Source: Coptodactyla brooksi (taxonomy: Eukaryota; Arthropoda; Insecta; Coleoptera; Scarabaeidae). Taken from it: 44,760 bases of DNA. Location of the stretch: the NCBI GenBank assembly GCA_033557675.1, contig JAWQRM010000013.1:1-44760 (forward strand). The letters run 5' to 3'. Numbering within the stretch: the first letter of the stretch is position 1; each line of letters starts with the position of its first letter. Both the position numbers and the translations under genes were made by a program. Positions 22,974 to 32,849 of this stretch are shown here, in pieces. Below the pieces are notes generated by a model. It did not search any database. It was not told where the DNA came from and was given only the letters and a program-made list of their open reading frames with translations.

Positions 22974-25045
22974 TTGGCGAAGCACAGTAAAGCTTTGGCC
23001 TGTGGCGTGGACAAATGCAATACGATCACCAAGATGGGGACTAGTCGATATGTGTCGAGCATAGCCGCAAGTGAGGGGGTACAGTTGGTAGAAGTTGATG
23101 TCTCATCAACATTTTTATACGGCACAAAGAAAGTTTGCGAACTGAAGAAGAGTCTCTACGGGCACAAACAAGGACTGATATGCTGGAATAAGCGCTTTGG
23201 AGAATTCTTTGTACAGTTCGAAAAAAAACCAGCGAAGCTGACCCGTGTTTATATACACGAGAAAGAAATGGTGAGAAACTCCTCCTCGTCATTTATGCAG
23301 ATTCGTGAAAAGGTATTGTAATGCTCACATATCTGTACAATGCAACAATCGGACTGAGACATATTCGGGATAGCTGGAAAGTGTCGGAAGTTAATAATAC
23401 TGCTTAAGCCGGGAAAGTCGTCTAATGGTGTTAAGTCGTATAGGCCGATATCGTTGCTGCCCATCACATCGAAACTCTTTGAAAAGCTTCTGCTAAAGAC
23501 ACTAAAACCAATAGTCGCAGAAAGAAAACTGATGGCAGATCACCAGTTTGGATTTCACAGCCAGCCCTCGACAATAGACCAGATTCATAGAATAACTGAT
23601 GTGATTGAGAAGACCCTAGAAGACAAACAATACTGCTCCGCGATTTTCTTGGATGTGGCACAGGCCTTTGACAAGGGTCTGGCATCAAGGATCGTTTTAT
23701 AGATTAGAAAATACACTACCAGAGAAGTATACTCAACTCCTAAAATCATACATGTCTGGATGTACCTTTAGTGAGATATGAAAAGGTTCCACAGGGTAGG
23801 GTCCTGGAACCAATATTATATCTGCTGTACACAGTTATCCAGAACAGAAGATACGACAGTAGCAACATTCGCCATAACTCGCGATACTCGCCACTACAGC
23901 AAATCACTGGAAAACTACAAAAGGTCAGTGACAAGATACAGGAATGGACTAGATAATGGAAGATAAAATTAAATAAACTAAAATCGATACATATCCATTT
24001 TATATATCGAAAACTAGATGAAGTGTCACCACTTAAATTAAGTGGTGTTCTAGTTCCATATGCCAATAGTGCAAAATATTTGGGCATGTCCCTGGATGCT
24101 GAATTAAGGTGGAATGAGCACGTGAAAAGTAGAAGAGCACGTGCTCATGAGCACGTGGGTGCATGAATTCAAATATGGGGATGTACAATTGATAGCAAAG
24201 CATGTACAAGTGATACAAAGCTATTCAAATGTGGCAAAATAAGACACTAAGGACAATCGTTGGTGCACCCTGGTGCACTCCATGAAGATCGCCTACATCG
24301 CCATCCCGACTTCGAAAATTTGCAACTTCTCGACAACGACAATCTGCACCGCCGTCTGAAGAGGAGTAAACCCTTCGACTTGATGTAGTGCGTGTTTAAA
24401 TAAAAACTTGAGTGAAATAAAAGCAGAACATAGTGAGTGGAGTCTCATATGCAGGTGAGACGAGATCTATTGATATCGCTGGATGAACAATAGTAGGTTA
24501 GGCATTATTCTGAAAGAGTTTTGAGAGGTAAATTGACGGTTGTTCAGGTCTGAGCAATTTCAGTAAAAAGGGAGAGAGAAAACCTAGAGTCTAAGAATCT
24601 AGATATTGGATTAGTGGCAACAACGCATCATCAAAACTTGAAAATTCTCGTGGACGAGCCGAATTCAATATTGTTTCGAAAAAAGTCGACCATTTTCTGG
24701 GATTGGAAATAGAGCAAGATCAAAGTTTTTTAAAGTTAAACCAGCAACGATACGCAAAGAGAATTTTGGAGCGTTTTTCAATTTTATAGGATGTAAACCT
24801 GTCTCAACTCCGATCCTCAAGTGTTAAAACGCGATATCGACAAAGAGCATAATCTTCTATACAGGCAAGCAATTGGAGCTTTGAGTACTTAATGCTGGGT
24901 ACGAGGCTGGACTTGGCACATAGCGTAGAATTCGTGTCGAGGAGTCTTCAAAACCCATAGCTGAAGGATGTTGCTCGAGTAAAAAGAGTCCTCCTGTATT
25001 TGCTTTTCGCAATATTTAAAATTTTAGATGGATCCAAACGAGTTA
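22974..25045 (+). pseudogene. Ty1/copia reverse transcriptase, split by a LINE
   Basis: The first part (22974-23302) reads AASEGVQLVEVDVSSTFLYG, then VCELKKSLYGHKQ and CWNKRF, then VIYAD, the start of the YADD catalytic box. A gap of about 25-30 codons, relative to the family, lies between FLYG and VCEL. The second part resumes at 24601 with GLVATTHHQNLK, VDHFLGLEIEQDQ, LNQQRYAKRILERF and LMLGTRLDLAHSVEFVSRSL, then NP..KDVARVKRVLLYLL. This is the copia connection and RNase H entry region in the right order. Other copia domains and the LTRs were not recognised. Stops and frameshifts are frequent in the second part. Confidence 0.85.
23303..24600 (+). mobile_element. Jockey-type LINE inserted in copia
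   Basis: Starts within or just after YAD of the copia polymerase. From about 23312 it shows LTYLYNATIGLRHIRDSWK and KPGK, then the frame 23454-23702 with SYRPIS, LLPITSKLFEKLLLKTL, HQFGF, IHRITDVIEKTLEDK and FLDVAQAFDKG (first catalytic aspartate, Jockey style). Broken pieces follow: GRVLEP, LYLLYT, ATFA (the expected ATFADD box has lost both aspartates), QITGKLQ, KIQEW, then LKLSGVLVPYANSAKYLGMS and finally HPDFENLQLLDN, HRRLKRSKPFDL at about 24380. It is 5' truncated at the palm. The true 3' end lies between 24390 and 24600. No poly(A) was seen at the copia junction. Confidence 0.82.
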
Positions 25046-25451
25046 CTCCGCAATCAGCAGTATATGGTAATAACACCATATTCCAACTTTTGACATTTCT
25101 TATTGTAGCAACCTTTGTGAGATACCGATATGATTATTAATTGTGTGTTGCGTCGATCTGGAAGTTCCTATTTGAGTTAATCCGTAGAGACAGCGACTGT
25201 ATTCGTTGACTTATAAAACGTGGTACCCTACACATTTATTTTTTGCATGTTAACCTACACTCGCAAATAGCTATTGGTTACTTTTTAATCCATGAAGAAA
25301 TGCAAATGAAATCATTTTTTTACAGTTTTTTACTCGTCGTTAGTTAATCCTGAACGCTTCTTTACATGTATACCAATTTATATTTATAATACATGTACAC
25401 CAATATACCTTTGAATATCTACCCTATTTTCGTACGGTTGGAGCATATTAT
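25046..25451. other. No gene recognised
   Basis: AT-rich tail after the copia relic. GGTAATAACACC is a short inverted repeat at about 25069. A copia LTR could lie here but cannot be shown without its partner. Confidence 0.3.
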
Positions 25452-25700
25452 ATCGATATTGCTTCAAAGGATCCTCAGCGACAATAAATTGCGTGTTCAA
25501 GACATGCTAAGTGAACTGAAGCAAAAATTCGAGGATATAGGGTAGACAATAAATATGAATAGAACAAAGGTAATATGCAGATCCAACCAGCGACTAGATA
25601 TACAGCTGAGTAGCAATACGATCTAGTATAAGCTCGTAGATCTTTATCTAAGCTATAAATAGATGTAGATAGCGGATTAACATGGTAAAACGTAATTACT
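25452..25700 (+). pseudogene. LINE reverse transcriptase scrap
   Basis: After a decayed DI.L box (about 25452), the frame gives ILSDNK, VQDMLSELKQKFEDIG, TINMNRTKVIC and then LDIQLSSNTI. This is the post-YADD thumb-side region of a non-LTR reverse transcriptase: L..ML.EL...S.K.GL..N..KTK.M, then a short strand before YLG. One stop sits at the expected GL. No other domain remains. It belongs to a different lineage from the RTE-like copy at 40.3-41.3 kb. Confidence 0.62.
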
Positions 25701-26286
25701 TCTATTGCATAGCTGTCGTCTCGCATGTCTTAAAGTCCTATCTAAATAGCAATATTTTAATTAACAATATTTTTTAGCTTTAAGAAATACCAATGAATGA
25801 GAAACTAATAACTATACAATGGAGGTTGTTTTAAGACTATTTTGGAGTTTATTTGATGTCTTTATTTGCTACCCTGGCACTCCAAAACTCAATTTGTAGG
25901 AATGCTGAAGATAAGGATTCCTCTGAAAACGGAGTAATCATCAAACGAGCAGTTGAGTTTCTTCATTGAAAGAACTACATATTGAAGTCGTATCCTACTC
26001 AACACACTGCATTTGGTGCGGTTACATTATTTAGTGGAAAACTTGTAGAAATAGCTCAAAATAAGCTCAAATAAAGACAAAACTAAAGGAAACGATTAAA
26101 GAACTTATTTCACAGTTATGGTGAAAAATGGAGAAATATTTACGTAAGTTTGATCTTAAAGAAGCTGCTGACTATTCAACGTGAAAGTAGAAATAAGTCA
26201 AGAGTATATCACCACAAAATCCAAAGAAAAATTAAAATTGCGAACGAATTAAATTTTCAACAAAGGTAAAATGCATTTTGCCTTCA
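25701..26286. other. No gene recognised
   Basis: AT-rich. By position it may be the body of the element whose hammerhead-bearing tail starts at 26287, but no coding trace is visible. Confidence 0.3.
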
Positions 26287-26333
26287 TTGCTTCTGATGAT
26301 GCCGACATGGTCTGCGAAACGTGCGCCAAGCAA
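26287..26333 (+). ncRNA. Hammerhead-ribozyme-like motif (type I), copy 1
   Basis: Order on the plus strand: stem I TTGCTT (26287-26292), core CTGATGA (26293-26299), one extra T, stem II GCCGAC / loop ATG / GTCTGC (one mismatch), core GAAA (26316-26319), mini stem III CG-TG-CG, then stem I' AAGCAA (26328-26333), exactly complementary to the start. This is the layout of a minimal type I hammerhead. The cleavage triplet reads GCC instead of an NUH such as GUC, so this copy should not cleave. Homology with the 30.5-kb copy continues about 45 bases downstream, so both are tails of one element family. Confidence 0.65.
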
Positions 26334-26379
26334 ATAAACTTTTCGGCTTTGCTGTAGTGGTGGTTAGTGGAGTAAGTCC

Positions 26380-28855
26380 CGAACTTATTCGTATATGACT
26401 CCTTATTGAACACCTAGGTATGATTTAATTGATGCAATTGTGATAATGATTTTCATCCCCAACATACAAGCAAAGTAAACTTATTCTGAAACAAAGTAAA
26501 AATCCAGAAAAAAATGCCAATAATTCCAAAGTCTTCAAATATAGTTAGCTATTATTGGTATTATTATGCGGTTAATATTCCCAAAACATTGAAATCTTTT
26601 AAGATCCTTCAAAGTGCTTCCTTGTTACGTGAAATTACCATGTTTTTATAATAAGTAAAATTCAAGTTTTGTTGAATTTTAAAGTTAAAACATGAAAAAA
26701 TATTCAAACATCTTGCTGTTTGCGTGCTTGTGCCGAATGTACACTTGGAATTACTCCCCCACTTACCTCTTTACCATAAGCAACCTGGCAATATATAAAT
26801 GCATTAAATAAAAAAAAATATTTCCATTATTTACTAAATTATTCTCTACAACATTATTTGTAAAATCAGTTGCTTTTCAATATTTATTATTGAAACCAAC
26901 CCTCCACTGTTTCGTTCTTCATAATTTCTAAAATAGTGCTTATAGTTTCGCGACTCTGTTTTGTTAAATGCTAAAACATTACTCTCGACTTCATTACGAA
27001 GCATCATGTCTAACTGGTTGCCTGCCCAAACACATGTTAGATGATTCTGTTCAGTGACGACAAAGTATTTCAGGCATGATTTTACTGAAAGATTCAATTA
27101 AGATTGATGATTGAATTAAGAATAAAAGATTGATTCAAAAATTATTTATTTTGCAATGAAGTATTAAAACAGGTCTTCAAAGTTAATTTTTATCTAATCT
27201 AACCTAATACCTTTAGTTTATAGCTATCATCATCCAAGGATGCTGAGTAGCTTGCAATCAAGATAAAACAAAAAAAAATATATAAAATTCACAAAAACGA
27301 AAACATTACGAACCACCTTGTAGTTGGTGTATGAAATAAAAAAAGCACTTGTACTGGTAAAGTGCTAGATAACTCGGATCTGGACGTATCCTGACTTGCA
27401 CAATACGCATTTTGCCGCAGAAACAAATGAGCCATTCCAGTCAAGAGAAAGTCACCGCTTAGCACATCTAGTTTATATTATAATATATTGCTTGTTTTAC
27501 TGTTTGAGACATAATTAATTGTGTTTAAGCATATATAATAAATGAAAACTAAATGGAAAAGAACTTCAATATTACTACTCATTTAAGGAAGATAGAAGCA
27601 AGGTCTCAATCAAAGAACTGTTTCAATACCGTACCGGTAAGTATGTACCATATGTATTTCTTGATCATTCAGTGTATTCAGTCGTATTGACGATAATCTC
27701 CATAATCACCATCCCAAACATACAATAATTAATTAAATAAAGTGTATAGGGAAAAGTTTTAAAATTCATGCCGAGCAAGATTGTGTCGGATGAAAGCAAA
27801 ATTTGGCTTGCCACTTTCCATTCCCACTTTGAATAATTTTTAGCAAAATCAAATGGGCATTTGAAACTGTAGTTATGTATTTATACCACATTATCAGCCT
27901 TAATGTCTAGTATTTATTCCGTGATGCGCATTATTTCCTAGGGAACAAGTCTGACGATTTCATGTACATTCACTATAAAATTTTGAAGGAACACAAATTG
28001 TGTCATATGTGTGCATGAGCGAAATACAATGCTATGTAGTGCAAATACGAGTGCTCTAATGCGTCCACTTCCATTTAAAATATATTAGGCTGCCTCAGTG
28101 TAGATACTCCTAAAGATGTTACACAACAGGTTGGAAGTAGTAAACCAGGAAACAGATTGCAGTAGGGAAAGACGTGACACGTGTATGGCAACCCGCACTT
28201 ATTGTGTAGGATAAAATAAGTTAGGACGCAATTTATCATTCACTAAATTCCATATTTAAAACTACGTAGGGATAACCATTATACACAGTAGAATTGAATA
28301 TGTAAAGTTGATGAGACTTAACAAAAATGTTCTATTTTTAATGATCATTAAACCTTTATTCCAAATTTGAATTGCTAATAATGTAAAATACCTGTGACAG
28401 CAGAAGTTGATACATGTCTTACAAACATATAAAGATTTTCGTTACTTTATAATCCTGATATCTTACTTATATATTTCGTATGAAAACGTCATATAGTCGT
28501 GGTCCCTAAAAGATCCATAATTACGTTGATACCCCTTCAATGAGCAATTTCTTGTGAGAACGAGCTTTTCATATCCATCACCCAAGTAAGGCTCAATGTT
28601 TAATGATCAACTGTATATCACGATATTCCAGTCCTATTATAAGCAAGAGGACGAAATGGTGAAATATATTTTATGTGACACTGCATTAAAGAGGTAACTG
28701 GACTGTTGCACCTATAGCTAACTAGATGACAAATGCGGCGATACTAACTATAAGCAGAATTCAAGAGAATTCGCCAAGGAAATGTCTCGTTCTTACCACA
28801 TGTTCCTTGTTATGGTAAACATATAGTTTTCGATGCCACTTTTCGTTAGGTTAAG
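26380..28855. other. No gene recognised (2.5 kb)
   Basis: AT-rich. A minus frame 26846-27097 (83 codons) has no recognisable content. A 45-base stretch after 26333 still belongs to the hammerhead-bearing tail. No repeats with clear borders. Confidence 0.35.
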
Positions 28856-28901
28856 ACGGGCTGTCTTAACCCATTAAGAGAAATGGGTTGAGACAGCCCG
28901 T
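28856..28901. repeat. 20-bp GC-rich hairpin
   Basis: ACGGGCTGTCTTAACCCATT (28856-28875) pairs with 28882-28901 with a single G-T, around the 6-base loop AAGAGA. It is much more GC-rich than its surroundings and stable as RNA on either strand. No element around it was recognised. It could be a foldback end, or a hairpin precursor if transcribed. Confidence 0.85.
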
Positions 28902-30060
28902 AAAATTAGCTAATTGCCAATTGTCAGTTTTGTATCGTTTTTTTTTACATATTTCTTTTTTAATTTACCCAATATGTTTGTTTTAATACCCCCAAATAAT
29001 GTTTCTGTCCTTAACTCCCTCAAAATTGGGAATTCAATTGCCATTAGCTGGAAGAAAAGATACTAAAGAAATGTTTAGGTACACATAAACGACTGTGTTA
29101 AAGGAATTAGAAAGACGCCTTGGAAATTAGAGATGAGTGTCAATGTAAAAAATATTCGAAAACATGAGGACGTTGGAACATAGCCCGCGTAGCAAGGAGC
29201 ATCAAAACCCTTCCATTGAATTTATTAAGACTCTGCAAGTTGATCTTTGAGGAGAAATGAAATATGAAGAATCGACATAGATGTAATAGGTTTCTCTTGT
29301 CGGAGAAATCCAAAGTAGACGAAAACGGATTAAACTATGTACGCGATAATTTTAGCAGAAGGAACTTGAAATCAGTTGCTTTTATTTTAAGTATGGTTTA
29401 TAATAAAGTAGCGGAGAAGTTAATTCAAGGCGTTTGTAGAGGTCTAAATTTGAATAGATTAGATCGAATTATAGAAAATTCGGAGAAGGAGATAAAGGAG
29501 ATAAAAGAGACGGATGAGGTAAAAAAGATCGGTCGTGGCACCCAAGCGTTTCCACGTCATTCATCGTAACTAACTTTTGCCATCAACTTTCCAGACGTTG
29601 AAGACTCCATTCGATCGCAGGACGTGTTCGAGCTATTGTGTTCGAGTGACCTACACAAGTTGATCTACGTGAAAATGTCATTGAAATGTCTTTATCGAAA
29701 GCGAAAGTAGGAACAGTTGAGAGTAAAAAACAAAGTCGTTTCATATTGTGCTAGAAATGTAGTGGAATTCAAGAAGAAAATAAAAATTCATCACGAAGTA
29801 AGATCGAATAGTTGGACAACTACAACGGCATTTCGTCTGGCACACTATGGTTTTCATATTACCTTTGCCTCCATTGATGAGCACTATTTTTTCTCTTTCT
29901 GTATGCATGTTTGTGCTTCTGATATTTTCAAAGATTGCGAGAGCTTTTGGAAAGTAGGCAGCATGTCCAATGATTACAACTAAGATGGGTAGACATTGGT
30001 TCGGAAATAAGTGAAGAATCCAAATAAATGATAACCATATGCGGACATAAGAAGAGCAAA
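28902..30060. other. No gene recognised; two unassigned open frames
   Basis: A plus frame 29264-29569 (101 codons) ends in a charged Glu/Lys helix (IENSEKEIKEIKETDEVKK). A plus frame 29717-29983 (88 codons) follows it. Both lie upstream of the gypsy reverse transcriptase relic and could be its gag or protease region, but no CCHC knuckle or DTG/DSG protease motif is visible. Left unassigned. Confidence 0.3.
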
Positions 30061-30335
30061 ACCACAAGTATTGAACTGAAGATAGTCGTCAAAGATAAAT
30101 AATAAGTCTATCACAATCACAGACATCTCGCATTTGTAGAACGAAAAGTCGTGGATCGACAGTTGAATGAATGCATTAACGATGCAATTGCCGAATCAAG
30201 TACGTAGGTGAACCCACGTCATCTGACTTCAATGATGGTAAGAAAAAAAAATGATACGCCTAGAATTTACATTGACTGCCGCAAGTAGATAGGATTTTCA
30301 CTACACTTGACATGCAGAATAGATTTCCCATGTCA
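30061..30335 (+). pseudogene. Ty3/gypsy-type reverse transcriptase N-terminal relic
   Basis: The frame shows IELKIVVKDK, then LAFVERKVVDRQLNECINDA, IAESST, and VRKKNDTPRIYIDCRK. These match the start of gypsy reverse transcriptase, where R...... E....I..WL..GII..S.S.YASPVV.V.KKDG..R.C.DYR is typical. The aspartate of IDCRK corresponds to the conserved VDYR. It breaks off before the YLDD catalytic box. Stops interrupt it, and no LTRs were found. Orientation is opposite to the integrase scrap at 19.7 kb. Confidence 0.72.
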
Positions 30336-30424
30336 ACATAAATGTGCAGAATCGAAAATGAACAGTGACAACGGTTAATGTAGTTGTGGATTTTGGAACC
30401 TTTGGTTTACTAACAAGTTTATTT

Positions 30425-30468
30425 GCTTGACGCATGTTTCTCCGACCATGTCGGTAACATCAGAAGCG
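30425..30468 (-). ncRNA. Hammerhead-like motif, copy 2 (minus strand)
   Basis: On the minus strand: GCTT, CTGATGT (last core A changed to T), T, ACCGAC/ATG/GTCGGA stem II, GAAA, CATG, CGTC, then AAGC complementary to GCTT. The cleavage triplet GUC is kept, but the core change should abolish activity. It is the left half of the 30.4-kb palindrome. Confidence 0.5.
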
Positions 30469-30501
30469 TCGAAAACAAATGCTGCAAGCATTTCTGTTGG
30501 T

Positions 30502-30545
30502 CGCTTCTGATGATACCGACATGGTCGGCGAAACGTGCATCAAGA
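30502..30545 (+). ncRNA. Hammerhead-like motif, copy 3 with intact core
   Basis: CTGATGA (30507-30513), extra T, stem II (A)CCGAC / ATG / GTCGG(C), GAAA (30530-30533), mini stem III CG-TG-CA, triplet AUC ending at 30541, then AAG pairing with CTT before the core. Both core boxes are intact and AUC is a permissible NUH triplet. Stem I is only 3 bp and stem III has a C-A mismatch, so activity is doubtful. Right half of the palindrome. Confidence 0.58.
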
Positions 30546-30579
30546 AAATATACTGTTCGGTTTTGGTGTACTGGTGGCA

Positions 30580-31555
30580 TTGTTTAACATAATAATGGTT
30601 AATGTTAGTGTAGGTGTGCAAGTATTTTTTGGAGATTTGATAATTCCAGCATTCGACACAAACAGCTCGAGGCAGAACTATGCAGAACTATGTTGTTGAG
30701 GGCAAAAATATCACCATGAAAGGCGAATGATGTTCGTCTTTCTCACACTCTTTTCAGAAATTGAAGATGAGATTAATCAACAAACCGGTTCTCAATATTT
30801 ACAAGAAGGGTCTGTTGAAGATACGGATCTGTTGCGTTTCAGAGTTTAATAGGAAATAACAGTTTTCAAAGCAAGATCTCAAAGCAAGGTCTAATTTATT
30901 ACATGAATAAATTCGACTAAATTCGACAAGAAATTTATCAAATCGCTCCCGATCGCTCAGTCTTTCAAAATACCATGAACAAGTGTCATTTTGCAATCCA
31001 GGTTGACAAATAAACGACGCCGTTATAGGTGTCAAGTTTAATTTCACCATAGAAAACAGGTCGGGTTCGAGATTGAGACATGTTGGGTGCTCTCAAAAAA
31101 CTAGTGACTAATACAACACAAAACAGCGCTACCTTCTATTTCCAAACCCACCACCTCTCAAATACAAATGCTCTAGGCAGAATTATACAGAGTTCGGTAT
31201 AGTTTGATAGACTAGGTACAGTAAAGTAGAATTAAGGAAACGCTAGACTGGTTGGCAATTTGTGGCCGGTAGAGATTGGAGGAACTATGTTAGCGGGGAA
31301 TGGGGGTAAGGTAGGGTAAAGTGATCAAAAAACTACATTTAGCACAATCATTTTATAGATTTAGAGATTTAACAATCAACTTGATTTTATTTTGTTTTTG
31401 AAGAAAATACACTGTTTGTACCGTCTTGAAGCGGGTGGATACGGACGCTACACCCCGGATATTTATTACCATTAATTATCCTACGATAGCACAAATCTAT
31501 TATGTATTTAATGGTTGCGGAAATAATACTCTTCTGGCTTATAATTTTCTTTATT
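30580..31555. other. No gene recognised
   Basis: AT-rich, with an unassigned minus frame at 30799-31050 (83 codons). The phrase AGGCAGAAYTATRCAGA appears at about 30671 and 31174, hinting at a repeated but unidentified sequence. Confidence 0.35.
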
Positions 31556-31601
31556 TTGGCTAGACCGGTTTCAACCCATCTTCAGGTCATCGCCAGAAGC
31601 C
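31556..31601 (-). ncRNA. Decayed hammerhead-like motif, copy 4
   Basis: Minus strand: GGCTT, CTGGCGA (two changes from CTGATGA), T, GACC/TGAAGATG/GGTT stem II, GAAA, CCGGTC, then TAGCC complementary to GGCT. The GUC triplet and stem I survive; the core is damaged. The GACC/GGTY stem II differs from copies 1-3, so the stem covaries. Confidence 0.42.
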
Positions 31602-31797
31602 TTGTCGAAATGTATTCTATGGAATTTGTGTCATTTGTTGATTTTGTAGGGTTGGGTTATGTATTAATACATACACCTTAACCTACAAACAACACACGTG
31701 CATACATACCCTACGAAATCAAAAAATGACACCAATTCCATAGAATACTTTCGACAAGGCTTCTGATGATGACCTGAAAAAGAGTTGAAATGGAATT
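31562..31797. repeat. Foldback unit with inverted hammerhead-like arms
   Basis: Arms 31562-31652 and 31708-31797 are reverse complements with modest divergence, separated by a 55-base AT-rich loop containing ATGTATTAATACAT. Shared blocks include CAAGGCTTCTG, TATTCTATGGAATT and CCCTAC with their complements. The outer part of each arm holds a decayed hammerhead-like motif. The architecture is the same as the 30.4-kb palindrome, but with a different sequence family. Confidence 0.8.
31758..31797 (+). ncRNA. Decayed hammerhead-like motif, copy 5
   Basis: Plus strand: GGCTT, intact CTGATGA (31763-31769), T, GACC, loop, degenerate GAGTT, GAAA (31787-31790). After GAAA the cleavage triplet and stem I partner are lost. 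Partner of copy 4 in the foldback unit. Confidence 0.38.
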
Positions 31798-31856
31798 TAT
31801 TTATGGCAACTTTGTGTACTCACAGCTGCTTCATTTCAGTAATTTTAAGTAATTAA

Positions 31857-32445
31857 GGGGTCAGTCTAGTTAGAAAAGTAGAAGAATTGATTTTTGTGTT
31901 TTCGGATATTCTTCATGTGCACCTTTTCAAGAATGATTGCTGAAAATTTTATATCAATTGAACGTGTACTGATAATAAAATCGTAAACTTTACACGCTTA
32001 CATTTTTCGGAAAAGTCCCGTACGGTGTACACGATATCCTAAGAACCGTTAAAACAATGGATCTAAAACTTTCTCGTGCTTATTCTGTGTATCAAGCGTT
32101 TGTTCGTGAATGAAAGGTTTTTTATTTTACCGAAAACTTCTTTTTATTGAAAAAAAAATAAAAATTAATACCCCGAAAGATATTCGTCGTTCACGAACAA
32201 GATATATTCGTATACTAAGGGAATCTTTTTGGATTTTGAAAAACTCTGGACTCTGAGAAATCAGGTTTCCTTAAAGTGGCCGTAACTTCTTTAATTTAGA
32301 ATATTTTTCAACGAAAGAAGTTTTCAATGTTGTTCATTATACTTTTAATATCAAGAATTTGTTGCAAGAAAAAATAGTTGGAACATTCTTATAAAAAATC
32401 CTAAAAATCACATTTTTCTTTCACCCTGCAACTAGATATGACCTC
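31857..32445. mobile_element. TTAA-flanked foldback element (589 bp)
   Basis: Bounded by TTAA at 31853-31856 and 32446-32449. The ends are inverted repeats: GGGGTCAGTCTAGTT at the left, GAGGTCATATCTAGTTGCAG read inward from the right. Both lead after about 20 bases into TGATTTTT. A second inverted pair lies inside (TTGTTCGTGAA / TTCACGAACAA), so much of the element is a degenerate palindrome. No coding capacity. The TTAA site fits piggyBac-type insertion, but the termini do not look like classical piggyBac ends, so the family is open. Confidence 0.6.
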
Positions 32446-32849
32446 TTAATAGGTATTCAAGACGTGCACAATGCACGCAATTGTTCCAACACGTTACGAT
32501 AATATTTATCTAGATATAATAACTACTATATAAATTATTGATAATTTATATAGCTTAGATCAAGATACAACATAAAACCGATCCTACACAAGGCACAAAA
32601 TATAATTTATTAAGTATTTATTACGCAATAATTGTATCAATTTCTATATTACTATCACCACATAATCTATTAAATATATAGCAAACAGCAAAACACACAC
32701 TTACCTTCTCTCCGATAGCTGCTATTTCTCATCTATCCTGACCACATAGAGAGCCGAAATAATGAGAGCAGTCGTCGGGCACTCAGACGGATCCTCTATC
32801 TCGTACAAAATCAGTCCATGAGATCCAAGAGTATATGTTGAATGCCGTT

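Larger units (their letters stand above)
30397..30575. repeat. Long palindrome of two head-to-head element tails
   Basis: The left half (about 30397-30483) is the diverged reverse complement of the right half (about 30490-30575), closing on a small centre near TGCAA. Each half holds a hammerhead-like motif, and the right half matches the 26.3-kb copy. Identity is best over the 41 bases around the motif. The transcript of either strand would form a long hairpin ending in one intact core. Arm limits are approximate. Confidence 0.75.

Noticed and set aside
24124..24164. AGCACGTG repeats as a regulatory E-box cluster
   Set aside because: They lie within the decayed Jockey coding sequence (NEHVKSRRARAHEH) and look like a local duplication.
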